Assembly (NCBI GenBank): GCA_036557885.1 | Contig: DATBGS010000101.1 | Coordinates: forward strand, 1 to 6,880 | Length of the DNA stretch: 6,880 bases | Direction: 5' to 3' | Origin: DATBGS01 sp036557885 | GTDB lineage: Bacteria > Chloroflexota > Ktedonobacteria > Ktedonobacterales > DATBGS01 | Part shown: in pieces, positions 1 to 6,268 of the stretch | Numbering within the stretch: position 1 is the first letter of the stretch | Layout of the letters: each line of letters starts with the position of its first letter | Notes under the pieces: model-generated | What the model was told of the DNA's origin: nothing | Database searches by the model: none | What the model saw: only the letters and a program-made list of their open reading frames with translations | Program-made: the position numbers and the translations under genes

Positions 1-336
1 TTTCTGGCGAAGTTGGAGGACTATCGGCTGCGCAATCTGATGGGGCTGGAGATGGAGCGGCTGGTGCGCATGCTGATGCGAGAGAAGCTGAGCAAGCGCG
101 ACGAGCACCTGGAAGAGGCGATTCTGGGGACGGTGCGGCGACTGGGCGAGGCGTATCGCGTGTGCCTGGCGCGGTGGAAGATGCAGAAGGCGCGAGAGGC
201 GTTCTCGGCGTGCCTGGACGTGGTGATTACGCAGGCGCAGAAGGCGGTGCACCTGATGCGGATGCTGGCGGCGACGCAGGAGCGCCTGGCACGCGAGACG
301 GCGCAACAGCAGGCAGCAGGTGGCAGCCAGGGATAA
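1..336 (+). CDS. Unrecognised helical, basic protein, C-terminal part (5' end outside window)
   Basis: The frame is open from the first base of the window to a TAA at 334-336, so this is the C-terminal part (about 111 residues) of a longer gene. A TTG at 13 could be read as a start, but nothing resembling a ribosome binding site precedes it and the frame stays open to its left, so a start there is unlikely. The visible part is rich in Arg, Leu, Ala, Glu and Met, is predicted by eye to be almost all alpha-helical with amphipathic periodicity, and ends in a Gln/Ala/Gly-rich tail. It contains no transmembrane stretch and only two Cys residues. I do not recognise a family; a coiled-coil or DNA-associated protein would fit the composition, but this is a guess. 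It converges on the membrane-protein gene, with 27 bp between the stop codons. Confidence 0.6.
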   Translation, partial: FLAKLEDYRLRNLMGLEMERLVRMLMREKLSKRDEHLEEAILGTVRRLGEAYRVCLARWKMQKAREAFSACLDVVITQAQKAVHLMRMLAATQERLARETAQQQAAGGSQG

Positions 337-363
337 AGCGAGAGGAGCGCGAGAGAGCGAGTG

Positions 364-903
364 TTATTGCGTTCGCTCCTTCTGCTTTCTGGTAGTTGCG
401 TCCTGCGAGAAAGAGTAGTTCCTCAAGAAGCGCCTGTTGCGTCTGGGGTGCTCTAGCTCCCATTCGGTTGGCAAAAGGTAGAGCAGTGCGCCCAAAAAGA
501 AGATCAGCCCTCCCAGTAAGGCGCCCGGAGTGATCAGGGCTTTGCTGCGAAAGGAGAGATCATTCCAGCGCGCGCCAAAACGCGAGATGATCAAGCTCAG
601 CACGGCCAGGGCAATCCAGATCACGCTCATATACACGATTGCTTGCGTGTGCCGACCAGCCACCCCCAGTACAATCCCGGCCAGGATAGAGATGAGATTG
701 CCCAGCCATATCCAGGTGTGGCGGGGTTCCTCAGAGGTTTCCGTTGCCAGGGCATCGCTGCCGAAGGAGTGCTCCATTGCGGAGAGATGCACTGGTGGAG
801 GGGCAACGTTGCCGGTGTAGCCTTCGGGGATTTCCGCGTTGCACGCGGGGCATACTTCGGTGATGTCGTTGATGTGCGCGTAGCAGCTTGGGCATGTTCG
901 CAT
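364..903 (-). CDS. Zinc-ribbon protein with three transmembrane segments
   Basis: This 179-residue protein begins with a CxxC-x10-CxxC zinc ribbon (Cys4, Cys7, Cys18, Cys21). A Pro/Ser/Glu-rich linker (about 26-62) follows, then three hydrophobic segments at about 64-83, 88-107 and 123-145, and a strongly basic C-terminal tail (154-179). The start at 903 is supported by AAGGGGG lying 6 nt upstream. Short zinc-ribbon plus multi-pass membrane proteins are common in Gram-positive-type and Chloroflexota genomes, and most have no assigned function. The ribbon probably binds one zinc ion on the cytoplasmic side. With three segments the ribbon and the basic tail would lie on opposite faces unless one segment is re-entrant, so the topology is uncertain. 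The gene appears to be monocistronic: 209 bp separate it from the gene upstream. The specific role cannot be inferred. Confidence 0.8.
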   Translation of the reverse strand: MRTCPSCYAHINDITEVCPACNAEIPEGYTGNVAPPPVHLSAMEHSFGSDALATETSEEPRHTWIWLGNLISILAGIVLGVAGRHTQAIVYMSVIWIALAVLSLIISRFGARWNDLSFRSKALITPGALLGGLIFFLGALLYLLPTEWELEHPRRNRRFLRNYSFSQDATTRKQKERTQ

Positions 904-1112
904 GGCTGACCCCCTTGTGGTACCGTTCGATCTGCCAGTTTCGACGGCTGGCGGCGCTTGTCAGGTATGAGTGTACAGTTATTCCAGGGGCAAAACAATC
1001 TCCAACCAGACAATAAGGGAGTGAAGCGGTTCACACTGAGGTTTGACAGCTTGCGCCCGCCAGGATTCTGCGTATAGCCGACAATGAGGGGAGGACCATA
1101 ACGGGCTGGCGG
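904..1112. other. Intergenic spacer with a short palindrome
   Basis: This 209-bp stretch lies between the start of the zinc-ribbon membrane protein gene and the end of the YwqG-like gene; both are on the minus strand. I see no credible gene in it. It holds a candidate promoter (970-998), a perfect 14-bp palindrome, GTGAA-GCGG-TTCAC (1021-1034), and an inverted repeat of CCGCCAG (1057-1063) with CTGGCGG (1106-1112). The last begins right after the stop codon of the YwqG-like gene. None of these is followed by a T tract, so no intrinsic terminator is evident. Confidence 0.5.
970..998 (-). promoter_or_regulatory. Candidate promoter of the zinc-ribbon membrane protein gene
   Basis: On the minus strand, TTGTTT (993-998) and TACACT (970-975) are separated by 17 nt and lie about 70 nt upstream of the start at 903. 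The -35 matches the sigma70 consensus at three positions and the -10 at four. This is a weak call that rests only on spacing and location. Confidence 0.2.
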
Positions 1113-2303
1113 TCAGGTTTGCTGGTAGCCTGTGGTGGCTTTGCCACAGTCGGCGCAGAGAAAGGCATAGTAGATGCCTTCGGCGTGCTCTACGATGTCC
1201 AGGGTTTCCAGTTGCCCCAGAAACGTCATGCGACGCTGGCAGCCAGGGCAGCGCGGGTACTCGGCATCCTGCACCCATTCGGGGTAGCCGCCAAGCTGGG
1301 AGATGCCCCTGCGCTGATAGGCGCCAATCGTTTCGTAGGGCGTGCGGCGCTGTGGGCCAAGCACGAGCTTGCCCTTTGGCAGCGGTTCTATTTCCCAGCC
1401 CTCGTATTCGATTTCAGGCTTGCTGGGATTGCTGGCGCTCCAGTGCGAGCCGCCGCGCAAGTCTACGTCGGTGATGATGGGGTCAGGACAGCGCTCGCAC
1501 ATGGCAATACGCAGCCGCTCGCCGCGCACGCCCAGAAAGGCCAGCCGGGGGTCGCGCAGGTCCAGGTCAAACAGGGTGGTGAGCAGCAAGCCACACCAGC
1601 GGCAATGCTCTTCGCTGCGCTCGATGACCCCCACCGGGCCAGGAGTGGCTTCTGGCGCGGCGTGCTTGGTTGGGATGAGTTCGTAGGCGGTTGTGTGACA
1701 CAGATTGCGGCGCTTCCCGTCCTCCGTCAGTTCCCATCCGGCAAGCAAGGCGTACCCATGCGGAGGAATGTAGAGCAGCGAGCGCCAGGTCGGAGGAGAC
1801 TGGCGCCATTTGTGAAACTGCGCCTGCACCTGCTCGTCGCCAATCCATGCCAGCGCTTCCAGAATAGTGCTAAGCGCGCCCAGGTCTTCGGCTTTTTCTT
1901 CCAACAGCAGCAGCAGTTGATCGCGTGTCGTGGGGTCGGCCTCGCAATGCTGGCTCCTCCAGAAGAGTTCGCGTTCGATGAGTTCACTGTACAAGCCCTG
2001 AAGCGCGCCAGGGACAAGGTTGGCGACACGCAGCAGCATGCGCTCAGTCAAATACTGGCTTCTGTACCTGCCCGCGTCAAAGAGATCCAGGGCGTACAGC
2101 GCCACCGCGCGCCCTTGCTCTGGCGAGAGGCGGCGATAGAGCGCAAAGAGCTGTCGCTCGCGTGCCTCTTGTTCTGCGCGCATATGCTGTGTGTGCTCTG
2201 TCCAATGCTCGTGGAGATACTGCTGTTCTTCTGGCAAGAGGTTGCGTGGGTACCACTCCAGAGGCAGTTCCAGATTGGTGATGGTTTCGACCAGATCATC
2301 CAT
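1113..2303 (-). CDS. YwqG/DUF1963-like protein with two zinc ribbons
   Basis: Numbering here is from an upstream ATG at 2345 (410 residues). The more likely start is Met15 at 2303 (396 residues), because AAAAGGG lies 7 nt before it, while the ATG at 2345 has no ribosome binding site. The first half is helical and Glu/Arg/Leu-rich, with HEAT-like helix pairs around 75-180. A segment at 195-225 (GYALLAGWELTEDGKRRNL) leads into the C-terminal half, which carries four CxxC pairs: Cys248/251, Cys283/286, Cys366/369 and Cys397/400, enough for two zinc sites. The stretch at 350-380, with GGYPEWVQ, a CxxC pair and an FLGQL motif, closely resembles the signature of DUF1963 (YwqG-like) proteins, whose biochemical function is not established. 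The gene is divergent from the TPR gene. I am confident that it is a real gene, fairly confident of the family and have no basis for a reaction. Confidence 0.8.
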   Translation of the reverse strand: MDDLVETITNLELPLEWYPRNLLPEEQQYLHEHWTEHTQHMRAEQEARERQLFALYRRLSPEQGRAVALYALDLFDAGRYRSQYLTERMLLRVANLVPGALQGLYSELIERELFWRSQHCEADPTTRDQLLLLLEEKAEDLGALSTILEALAWIGDEQVQAQFHKWRQSPPTWRSLLYIPPHGYALLAGWELTEDGKRRNLCHTTAYELIPTKHAAPEATPGPVGVIERSEEHCRWCGLLLTTLFDLDLRDPRLAFLGVRGERLRIAMCERCPDPIITDVDLRGGSHWSASNPSKPEIEYEGWEIEPLPKGKLVLGPQRRTPYETIGAYQRRGISQLGGYPEWVQDAEYPRCPGCQRRMTFLGQLETLDIVEHAEGIYYAFLCADCGKATTGYQQT

Positions 2304-2310
2304 TGCCATG

Positions 2311-2317
2311 CCCTTTT
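2311..2317 (-). promoter_or_regulatory. Ribosome binding site that decides the YwqG-like start
   Basis: AAAAGGG on the minus strand lies 7 nt before the ATG at 2303, inside a long purine-rich run (about 2311-2333). Read as codons from the ATG at 2345, this run would give an odd Lys/Glu-rich N-terminus, which is better explained as leader sequence. A second ATG at 2309 is only 1 nt from the site and therefore unlikely. Confidence 0.5.
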
Positions 2318-2345
2318 CTTCTTCTTTTCTCTTTGCGGCGGCCAT

Positions 2346-2466
2346 TTCTGGAAACGGCAGGGTATGGCAATGACATGGAGTAATTCACTGGATGCAGCGT
2401 TGTTGTATCCTTCTTCCAGACAATGAAGAAAGCGCTTGCCGCTTATTCTGGTTGCTGGAGGAAGCT
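2346..2466. other. Divergent intergenic region
   Basis: This region lies between the divergently transcribed YwqG-like and TPR genes and must carry the promoters of both. For the TPR gene the best candidate I see is TTCACT (2384-2389) with TATCCT (2406-2411), 16 nt apart, each matching consensus at four of six positions. This is weak. No clear promoter is seen for the minus-strand gene. Confidence 0.3.
2457..2462 (+). promoter_or_regulatory. Ribosome binding site of the TPR gene
   Basis: GGAGGA ends 4 nt before the ATG at 2467, a near-perfect Shine-Dalgarno sequence. It selects this ATG over the in-frame ATG at 2392, which would add 25 Cys- and Leu-containing residues outside the TPR repeat pattern and has no comparable site. 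Confidence 0.7.
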
Positions 2467-3234
2467 ATGAGCTACCAGTTTCGGCCCCAAAAGCCCACAC
2501 TCAGCGAGATGAGAATGCGTGCTTCTCCTGCCAAACGATGGCTGAGCGAAGGGCAACGCTGTGAGGAGCAAGGGCGCTATCCAGAGGCTCTGGCCGCCTA
2601 CGAGAAGGCGCTGGAACTGGACCCAAAGAACGCCTGGATATGGGTTTGGAAAGGAAGCATGCTGCTGGCGCTCAATCGCTTTGAGGAAGCCCGCAGTGTG
2701 TTTGAGCAGGCGCGGGTGCTCAATCCCAAAAATGCGGTGGCCGCCAGCGGAGCAGGAACGGCCCTGGCTTCCCTTGGCCGGTGGAAAGAGGCAGTGGCTC
2801 CGCTGGAGGAAGCGCTTCAACTTGACCCCAAAGACGCGGCTGCTGCATATCACCTTGGGGTTGTGCTGGCGAAGTTGAAGCGCTACCCAGAAGCGCTCGC
2901 CGCATTCGAGCAAGCGCTGAAGTTAGATCGCACCCTCGTTGATGCCTGGGTGGGAAAAGGAGCGGCGCTCTATACCCTCAAGCGCTATGTAGAAGCACTC
3001 GCGGCTCAGGAGCAAGCTATCGCGCTGAATCCGACACTGGCCCTGGCCTACCTGAACAAAGGCAACGCCCTCTTTCGACTGAGGCGATATGAAGAGGCGT
3101 TGGTTGCGTATGAGCGGTCTATTACGCTTCATCCAGCAGAGAGAACAGCTTATTACAACAAAGCACGCATCCTCTGGAGACTCAGGCGGTATAAGGAAGC
3201 AGCAGCCGCCTTGCGGAGGCTCCGCTTGCGTTAA
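2467..3234 (+). CDS. TPR repeat protein (seven tandem repeats)
   Basis: This 255-residue protein consists of a 21-residue leader followed by seven tetratricopeptide repeats in strict 34-residue register: 22-55, 56-89, 90-123, 124-157, 158-191, 192-225 and a shorter last one at 226-255. Each repeat shows the canonical pattern (Gly or Lys near position 8, an R-[YFW]-x-EA turn, Ala at 20, and Pro near 32, as in LDPKN and LNPTL). There is no signal peptide, membrane segment or catalytic domain, so it is most likely a soluble scaffold for protein-protein contacts; the partner is unknown. The start follows from the GGAGGA site. The C-terminus is strongly basic (RRLRLR) and the last repeat lacks its final turn, so the superhelix may end without a separate capping helix. 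The gene diverges from the YwqG-like gene with 121-163 bp between them, which allows shared regulation, and converges on the GalT-like gene. Confidence 0.9.
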   Translation: MSYQFRPQKPTLSEMRMRASPAKRWLSEGQRCEEQGRYPEALAAYEKALELDPKNAWIWVWKGSMLLALNRFEEARSVFEQARVLNPKNAVAASGAGTALASLGRWKEAVAPLEEALQLDPKDAAAAYHLGVVLAKLKRYPEALAAFEQALKLDRTLVDAWVGKGAALYTLKRYVEALAAQEQAIALNPTLALAYLNKGNALFRLRRYEEALVAYERSITLHPAERTAYYNKARILWRLRRYKEAAAALRRLRLR

Positions 3235-3270
3235 ACAACAGGGCAGCGCCATGTGCCATCCAGATTTGTG

Positions 3271-4431
3271 CTACGCGAGGACTTCTCCTCGCAGGGCGCG
3301 GGCCAGTTCAAAGGGGTCGCTGGCGATGACGCTGCTGCCAAAAAGCTCCATTGCGGCCACGTCTGAGGTGCGCGCCAGCGGGTTGCCGCGATCCACAAAG
3401 CGCGCCATGAAGGGGAAGCCCTGCCAGGCAGGGTCAGGTGTCGCGTCTGCTGGCATGGGCGGACCAAAGGCGGCGACGTTAAAGGTGAGCGTGCCGAGGC
3501 GACGCAGGGCGACATCGAGGGCGCGGGCGATTGGCGCGGCTAGGCGTTGCAGGCGCTCGGCCCAGGGTGCCTCTGGCGCGGCGTTGACGGGGAGAATGAA
3601 GAGCACTTCGCGCTCTTTGATGGGCGTGAGCGAGGCCAGCAGGACGACTTCGCCCGCGTCAGCGGCCAGCCCCAGCGCGCGATGGGCGGCAATCAGATCA
3701 GCAAAGTAGTCGCCGCCGGTTTCGCGCCGGTAGCGCTCGGCGGCTGCGCGCAGCCGTTCCACCCCGGCGTGGGCCATCGCGTGGCTGAGGGTCATTTGTG
3801 TGTGGCCGTGTATCTGCGAGCAGCCCGCGCGCCAGAGGCAGTTCCAGAAGAGAAAGAAATGGCAGGCTTCGGGTGTAATCGTGTCGGCGGCCTGCGCACG
3901 CTCGGCCCAGCGAACACCAACGTCAAAGATGTCTGCGACCAGCGCCGCGTCTATCGCCAGCGGGTTGTGCTTGCGAAAGACGCCAACGGCGTGCCAGCCG
4001 TCGGCTTTGGCAACATTGCTGGCGGTGACAACGTGCGTGCCCTCGATACGCCCAAAGGCGTCTCTGGTGGTGCGCTGTTCCAGGTGGCAGAAGTCGTCGC
4101 CGCGTATTTTGTCGTAGCGAATGGCGCGCACCACTTCAGTGGGGATTCCGCCAGGCCCGCGCTGCGTGAAGCCGCTGTTGGGGCGGCGTGAGCGCAGCGG
4201 GTTGATGGTGGCGCCCTCGAAGGTCCAGCGGTTCATCACGCGAACGACGCGCTGCCGCTCTGCGGCTGCAACGGAGCCAAAGGTTTCCGCCAGCCAGTCG
4301 TGCATCTCGTCTGGCGCTTCCAGCGCGCCCTCTTCCGCGACGACTTGAAAGAGGCGGTCAACGAGGGCGCGCTGCTCCGGTGGCAGGTCCGCAATCAGCG
4401 CGGGCAGGTCGGTGATGGTTGGCGCTGTCAT
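3271..4431 (-). CDS. GalT/HIT-superfamily nucleotidyltransferase-like protein
   Basis: This 386-residue protein carries the active-site pattern of galactose-1-phosphate uridylyltransferases: Asn197, Gly203, Ser205, His208, His210 and Gln212. The spacing equals Asn153, Ser161, His164, His166 and Gln168 of E. coli GalT. His210 would be the nucleophile that forms a nucleotidyl-histidine intermediate. FEGATINPLRSRRP at 71-84 resembles the GalT N-terminal NPL...RP motif, and GWHAVGVF at 145-152 fits the following strand. Differences from GalT are clear: the motif is HGHTQ rather than HPHGQ, there is no CxxC zinc pair, and no histidine occurs after residue 250, so the C-terminal iron-site histidines are missing. 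The substrate is therefore uncertain; nucleotidyl transfer or phosphorylase/hydrolase chemistry on a nucleotide-linked compound is the best inference. The gene starts 6 nt after the oxidoreductase stop and has only a weak ribosome binding site of its own, so translational coupling is likely. Confidence 0.75.
   Translation of the reverse strand: MTAPTITDLPALIADLPPEQRALVDRLFQVVAEEGALEAPDEMHDWLAETFGSVAAAERQRVVRVMNRWTFEGATINPLRSRRPNSGFTQRGPGGIPTEVVRAIRYDKIRGDDFCHLEQRTTRDAFGRIEGTHVVTASNVAKADGWHAVGVFRKHNPLAIDAALVADIFDVGVRWAERAQAADTITPEACHFFLFWNCLWRAGCSQIHGHTQMTLSHAMAHAGVERLRAAAERYRRETGGDYFADLIAAHRALGLAADAGEVVLLASLTPIKEREVLFILPVNAAPEAPWAERLQRLAAPIARALDVALRRLGTLTFNVAAFGPPMPADATPDPAWQGFPFMARFVDRGNPLARTSDVAAMELFGSSVIASDPFELARALRGEVLA
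3275..3292. terminator. Hairpin at the converging gene ends, possible bidirectional terminator
   Basis: GCGAGGA (3275-3281) and TCCTCGC (3286-3292) form a perfect 7-bp stem with a CTTC loop. The hairpin lies 40 nt downstream of the TPR stop codon and within the last codons of the convergent GalT-like gene. Neither strand has a T tract after the stem, so this is not a classical intrinsic terminator. It could instead protect 3' ends or help stop convergent transcription. Confidence 0.35.
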
Positions 4432-4437
4432 AGAAGC

Positions 4438-5997
4438 TCATTGCCCCCAATCGTGCAGGAGCGCCCTGGCCGCGTTGTGCCCTGGGGCGCCCATGACGCC
4501 GCCGCCTGGATGCACGCCTGACCCGCACAGATACAGTCCCTGCAAGGGTGTGCGATAGCGGGCGCATTCGGGCGTAGGGCGCAGCGAGAACAATTGATCG
4601 GGCGTGATTTCGCCCTGGAAGATGTTGCCCTCTGGCAGGCCGTAGCGCTGCTCGATGTCTACCGGCGTCAGGACTTGCTTGGCGATGATGGCGTCGGCAA
4701 AGTTGGGGGCAAACTCGGTCATGGTGGCGATGATGCGGTTTGCCATCTCCTCTTTGGTGGCTTCGTTCCAGGTCTGGTCTTTGAGGTGATAGGGTCCATA
4801 CTGGCAGAACATAGAGATGGTGTGTTTGCCTTCTGGCGCGACAGACGGGTCGGTGGAGGATTGCATATAGGCTTCGATATAGGGCTTGCGCGACATTTCG
4901 CCGTGCATGGCGTCTTCGTAGGCGTTCTGCACCCAGTCGGGCGTGGGCGAGATTTCGCAGGAGCCAAAATGCTGCAAGCCGGGCGTGGTGCCAGGCAGAA
5001 CGCGGAAGTTGGGCAGTTCTTTGAGCGCCACATTGACCTTGACGACGGCGCTTTCGGTCTTGAACTCCCCGATACGCTTGAGGAAATCGGCATCAAGTTC
5101 GGCATCGGCGCAGAAGCGCAGGAAGGTGCGCTTGGGGTCGGCGTTGGAAAGGATGGCTTTGGCGCGGAACTCTTCGCCGTTTTCCAGGCGCACGCCTTCG
5201 GCGCGTCCGTTGTGCGCCAGAATCTTTGCCACCGGCGCGTTCAGGCGGATTTCTGCGCCGTGTGCCTCGGCGGAGGCGGCCAGCGCAAAGCTGATGCGCC
5301 CCATGCCGCCGCGCACATAGCCCCACATGCCCTTTTCGCCGTTGACCTCGCCAAACATGTGATGCCACATGACATAGACGGAGCCGGGCGTCTTTGGCCC
5401 GATAAACGAGCCGATGACGCCCTGCCCGGCAAAGGCGGCGCGCAGGTAGTCGGACTCAAAATAGGAGGCGAGCAGATCATAGAGGGTGCCAAACATGAGC
5501 CAGCGGTAGAGTTCTTCATCTTCGCCCCGAAAGCGCCCGGCCAGATCAGCAATGGAGGGCGGTTCTTCCAGCAGGATGGGATTGAGAATATCGGAGGCGC
5601 GGTCAAAGAAGTTCAGGAATTTGGGGTAGGCGTCGGCGTCGTGCGGGGACAGGCGGCGGATGCCTTCGATGGTTTTTTCGGTGCTGGCGCGAAAGAAGAG
5701 GTAGTTGCCATCCGGGTAGGGCACGAACATCTGTGGGTCTTTCACGTAGGCGTCAAAGCCGTAGCGGTGCAGTTCCAGGTCGCGGATAATCTCTGGCCGC
5801 AGGAGGCTGACGACGTAGGCGCAGGGCGACATGGTGAAGCCCGGCCAGGGTTCTTCCAGGGTGCAGGCGCCGCCCACGCGGTCACGCTGCTCCAGCACCA
5901 GCACTTTTTTCCCGGCGCGCGCCAGATAGCCCGCCGCGACCAGCCCGTTATGTCCCGCGCCAATGATAATGGCGTCGTAGTGCCCGTTCTCTGCCAT
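4438..5997 (-). CDS. FAD-dependent oxidoreductase, PYROXD2/phytoene-dehydrogenase-like
   Basis: This 519-residue protein starts with a Rossmann FAD-binding fold: GAGHNG (13-18), Glu36 at the end of the second strand as the expected FAD ribose ligand, and DRVGGACT (39-46). The C-terminal FAD-binding motif GLYLCGSGVHPGGGVMGAPG (487-506) is characteristic of the PYROXD2 branch of the phytoene-desaturase-like (COG1233) family. Length is close to bacterial members and somewhat shorter than human PYROXD2, which has a longer N-terminus. Members are flavoproteins of the amine-oxidase/desaturase fold, and for this branch the substrate is poorly known. No carotenoid-synthesis neighbours are present, so calling it a phytoene desaturase would be unsafe. 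No signal peptide or membrane segment is seen. The start at 5997 has AAGGA 8 nt upstream, and an extended -10 promoter lies further upstream. It is the first gene of a two-gene operon with the GalT-like gene. Confidence 0.92.
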   Translation of the reverse strand: MAENGHYDAIIIGAGHNGLVAAGYLARAGKKVLVLEQRDRVGGACTLEEPWPGFTMSPCAYVVSLLRPEIIRDLELHRYGFDAYVKDPQMFVPYPDGNYLFFRASTEKTIEGIRRLSPHDADAYPKFLNFFDRASDILNPILLEEPPSIADLAGRFRGEDEELYRWLMFGTLYDLLASYFESDYLRAAFAGQGVIGSFIGPKTPGSVYVMWHHMFGEVNGEKGMWGYVRGGMGRISFALAASAEAHGAEIRLNAPVAKILAHNGRAEGVRLENGEEFRAKAILSNADPKRTFLRFCADAELDADFLKRIGEFKTESAVVKVNVALKELPNFRVLPGTTPGLQHFGSCEISPTPDWVQNAYEDAMHGEMSRKPYIEAYMQSSTDPSVAPEGKHTISMFCQYGPYHLKDQTWNEATKEEMANRIIATMTEFAPNFADAIIAKQVLTPVDIEQRYGLPEGNIFQGEITPDQLFSLRPTPECARYRTPLQGLYLCGSGVHPGGGVMGAPGHNAARALLHDWGQ

Positions 5998-6051
5998 GCT
6001 ACCTATCCTTCTCTTGTAGGGTGTTTAGAGCGTATCAGTGGATGTGAGCAG

Positions 6052-6060
6052 AGTATAGCA
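6052..6060 (-). promoter_or_regulatory. Extended -10 promoter of the oxidoreductase operon
   Basis: On the minus strand TGC-TATACT forms an extended -10 element (TGnTATAAT type, five of six in the hexamer). It is followed by a leader of roughly 45-50 nt to the ATG at 5997. The -35 region (GCTACA, 6074-6079, 16 nt away) is poor, as is usual for extended -10 promoters. The site lies between the start codon and the inverted-repeat element at 6095-6281. Confidence 0.5.
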
Positions 6061-6136
6061 CAGGGCGGGTTCTTGTAGCGCCACCCCCAAAGTTGCCTGG
6101 CGACTAAAGGTCGCGGCTAAGGGCCTGCGGCCACCA

Positions 6137-6154
6137 AGTCCGCCTGCGCGGACT
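6137..6154. repeat. Internal hairpin 1 of the element
   Basis: A perfect 7-bp stem, AGTCCGC with GCGGACT, with a CTGC loop. There is no T tract on either strand. Confidence 0.7.
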
Positions 6155-6200
6155 CCCTGCCCCTATTCAGCCACCACTCGTGGCATGAGGGGGCTGGGGG

Positions 6201-6218
6201 AACCTGCGTAGGCAGGTT
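6201..6218. repeat. Internal hairpin 2 of the element
   Basis: A perfect 7-bp stem, AACCTGC with GCAGGTT, with a GTAG loop. It has the same geometry as hairpin 1 (7-bp stem, 4-nt loop) but a different sequence. On the plus strand the base after the stem is T, then GGCC, so it is not a typical terminator. Confidence 0.7.
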
Positions 6219-6268
6219 TGGCCGTGCCCCTGCTTTGAGGGGCGGCGATACGCCCTTAGCCGCGACCT

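Noticed and set aside
343..380. Inverted repeat AGGAGCG/CGCTCCT at the convergent ends of the first two genes as a terminator
   Set aside because: The loop is 24 nt, the stem only 7 bp, and no T tract follows on either strand.
1057..1112. CCGCCAG/CTGGCGG inverted repeat after the YwqG-like stop as a terminator
   Set aside because: The arms are 42 nt apart and no T tract follows. The same heptamer recurs at 948-954, so it is probably compositional.
1119..2426. 435-codon open frame on the plus strand
   Set aside because: It is antisense to the YwqG-like gene with its four CxxC pairs. The antisense product has low-complexity runs (poly-Gln, poly-Phe) and no family resemblance.
3547..4191. Plus-strand open frames opposite the GalT-like gene
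   Set aside because: The minus-strand frame carries the GalT active-site signature; the opposite frames have no recognisable motif.
4438..5997. True phytoene desaturase of a carotenoid pathway
   Set aside because: The C-terminal motif is of the PYROXD2 type, and no phytoene synthase, prenyltransferase or cyclase gene is nearby in this window.
4594..6078. 494-codon open frame on the plus strand
   Set aside because: It lies antisense to the oxidoreductase, whose protein has clear FAD-binding motifs at both ends. The antisense translation is Gly/Ala/Val/Phe-rich without domains, a usual by-product of high-GC codon bias.
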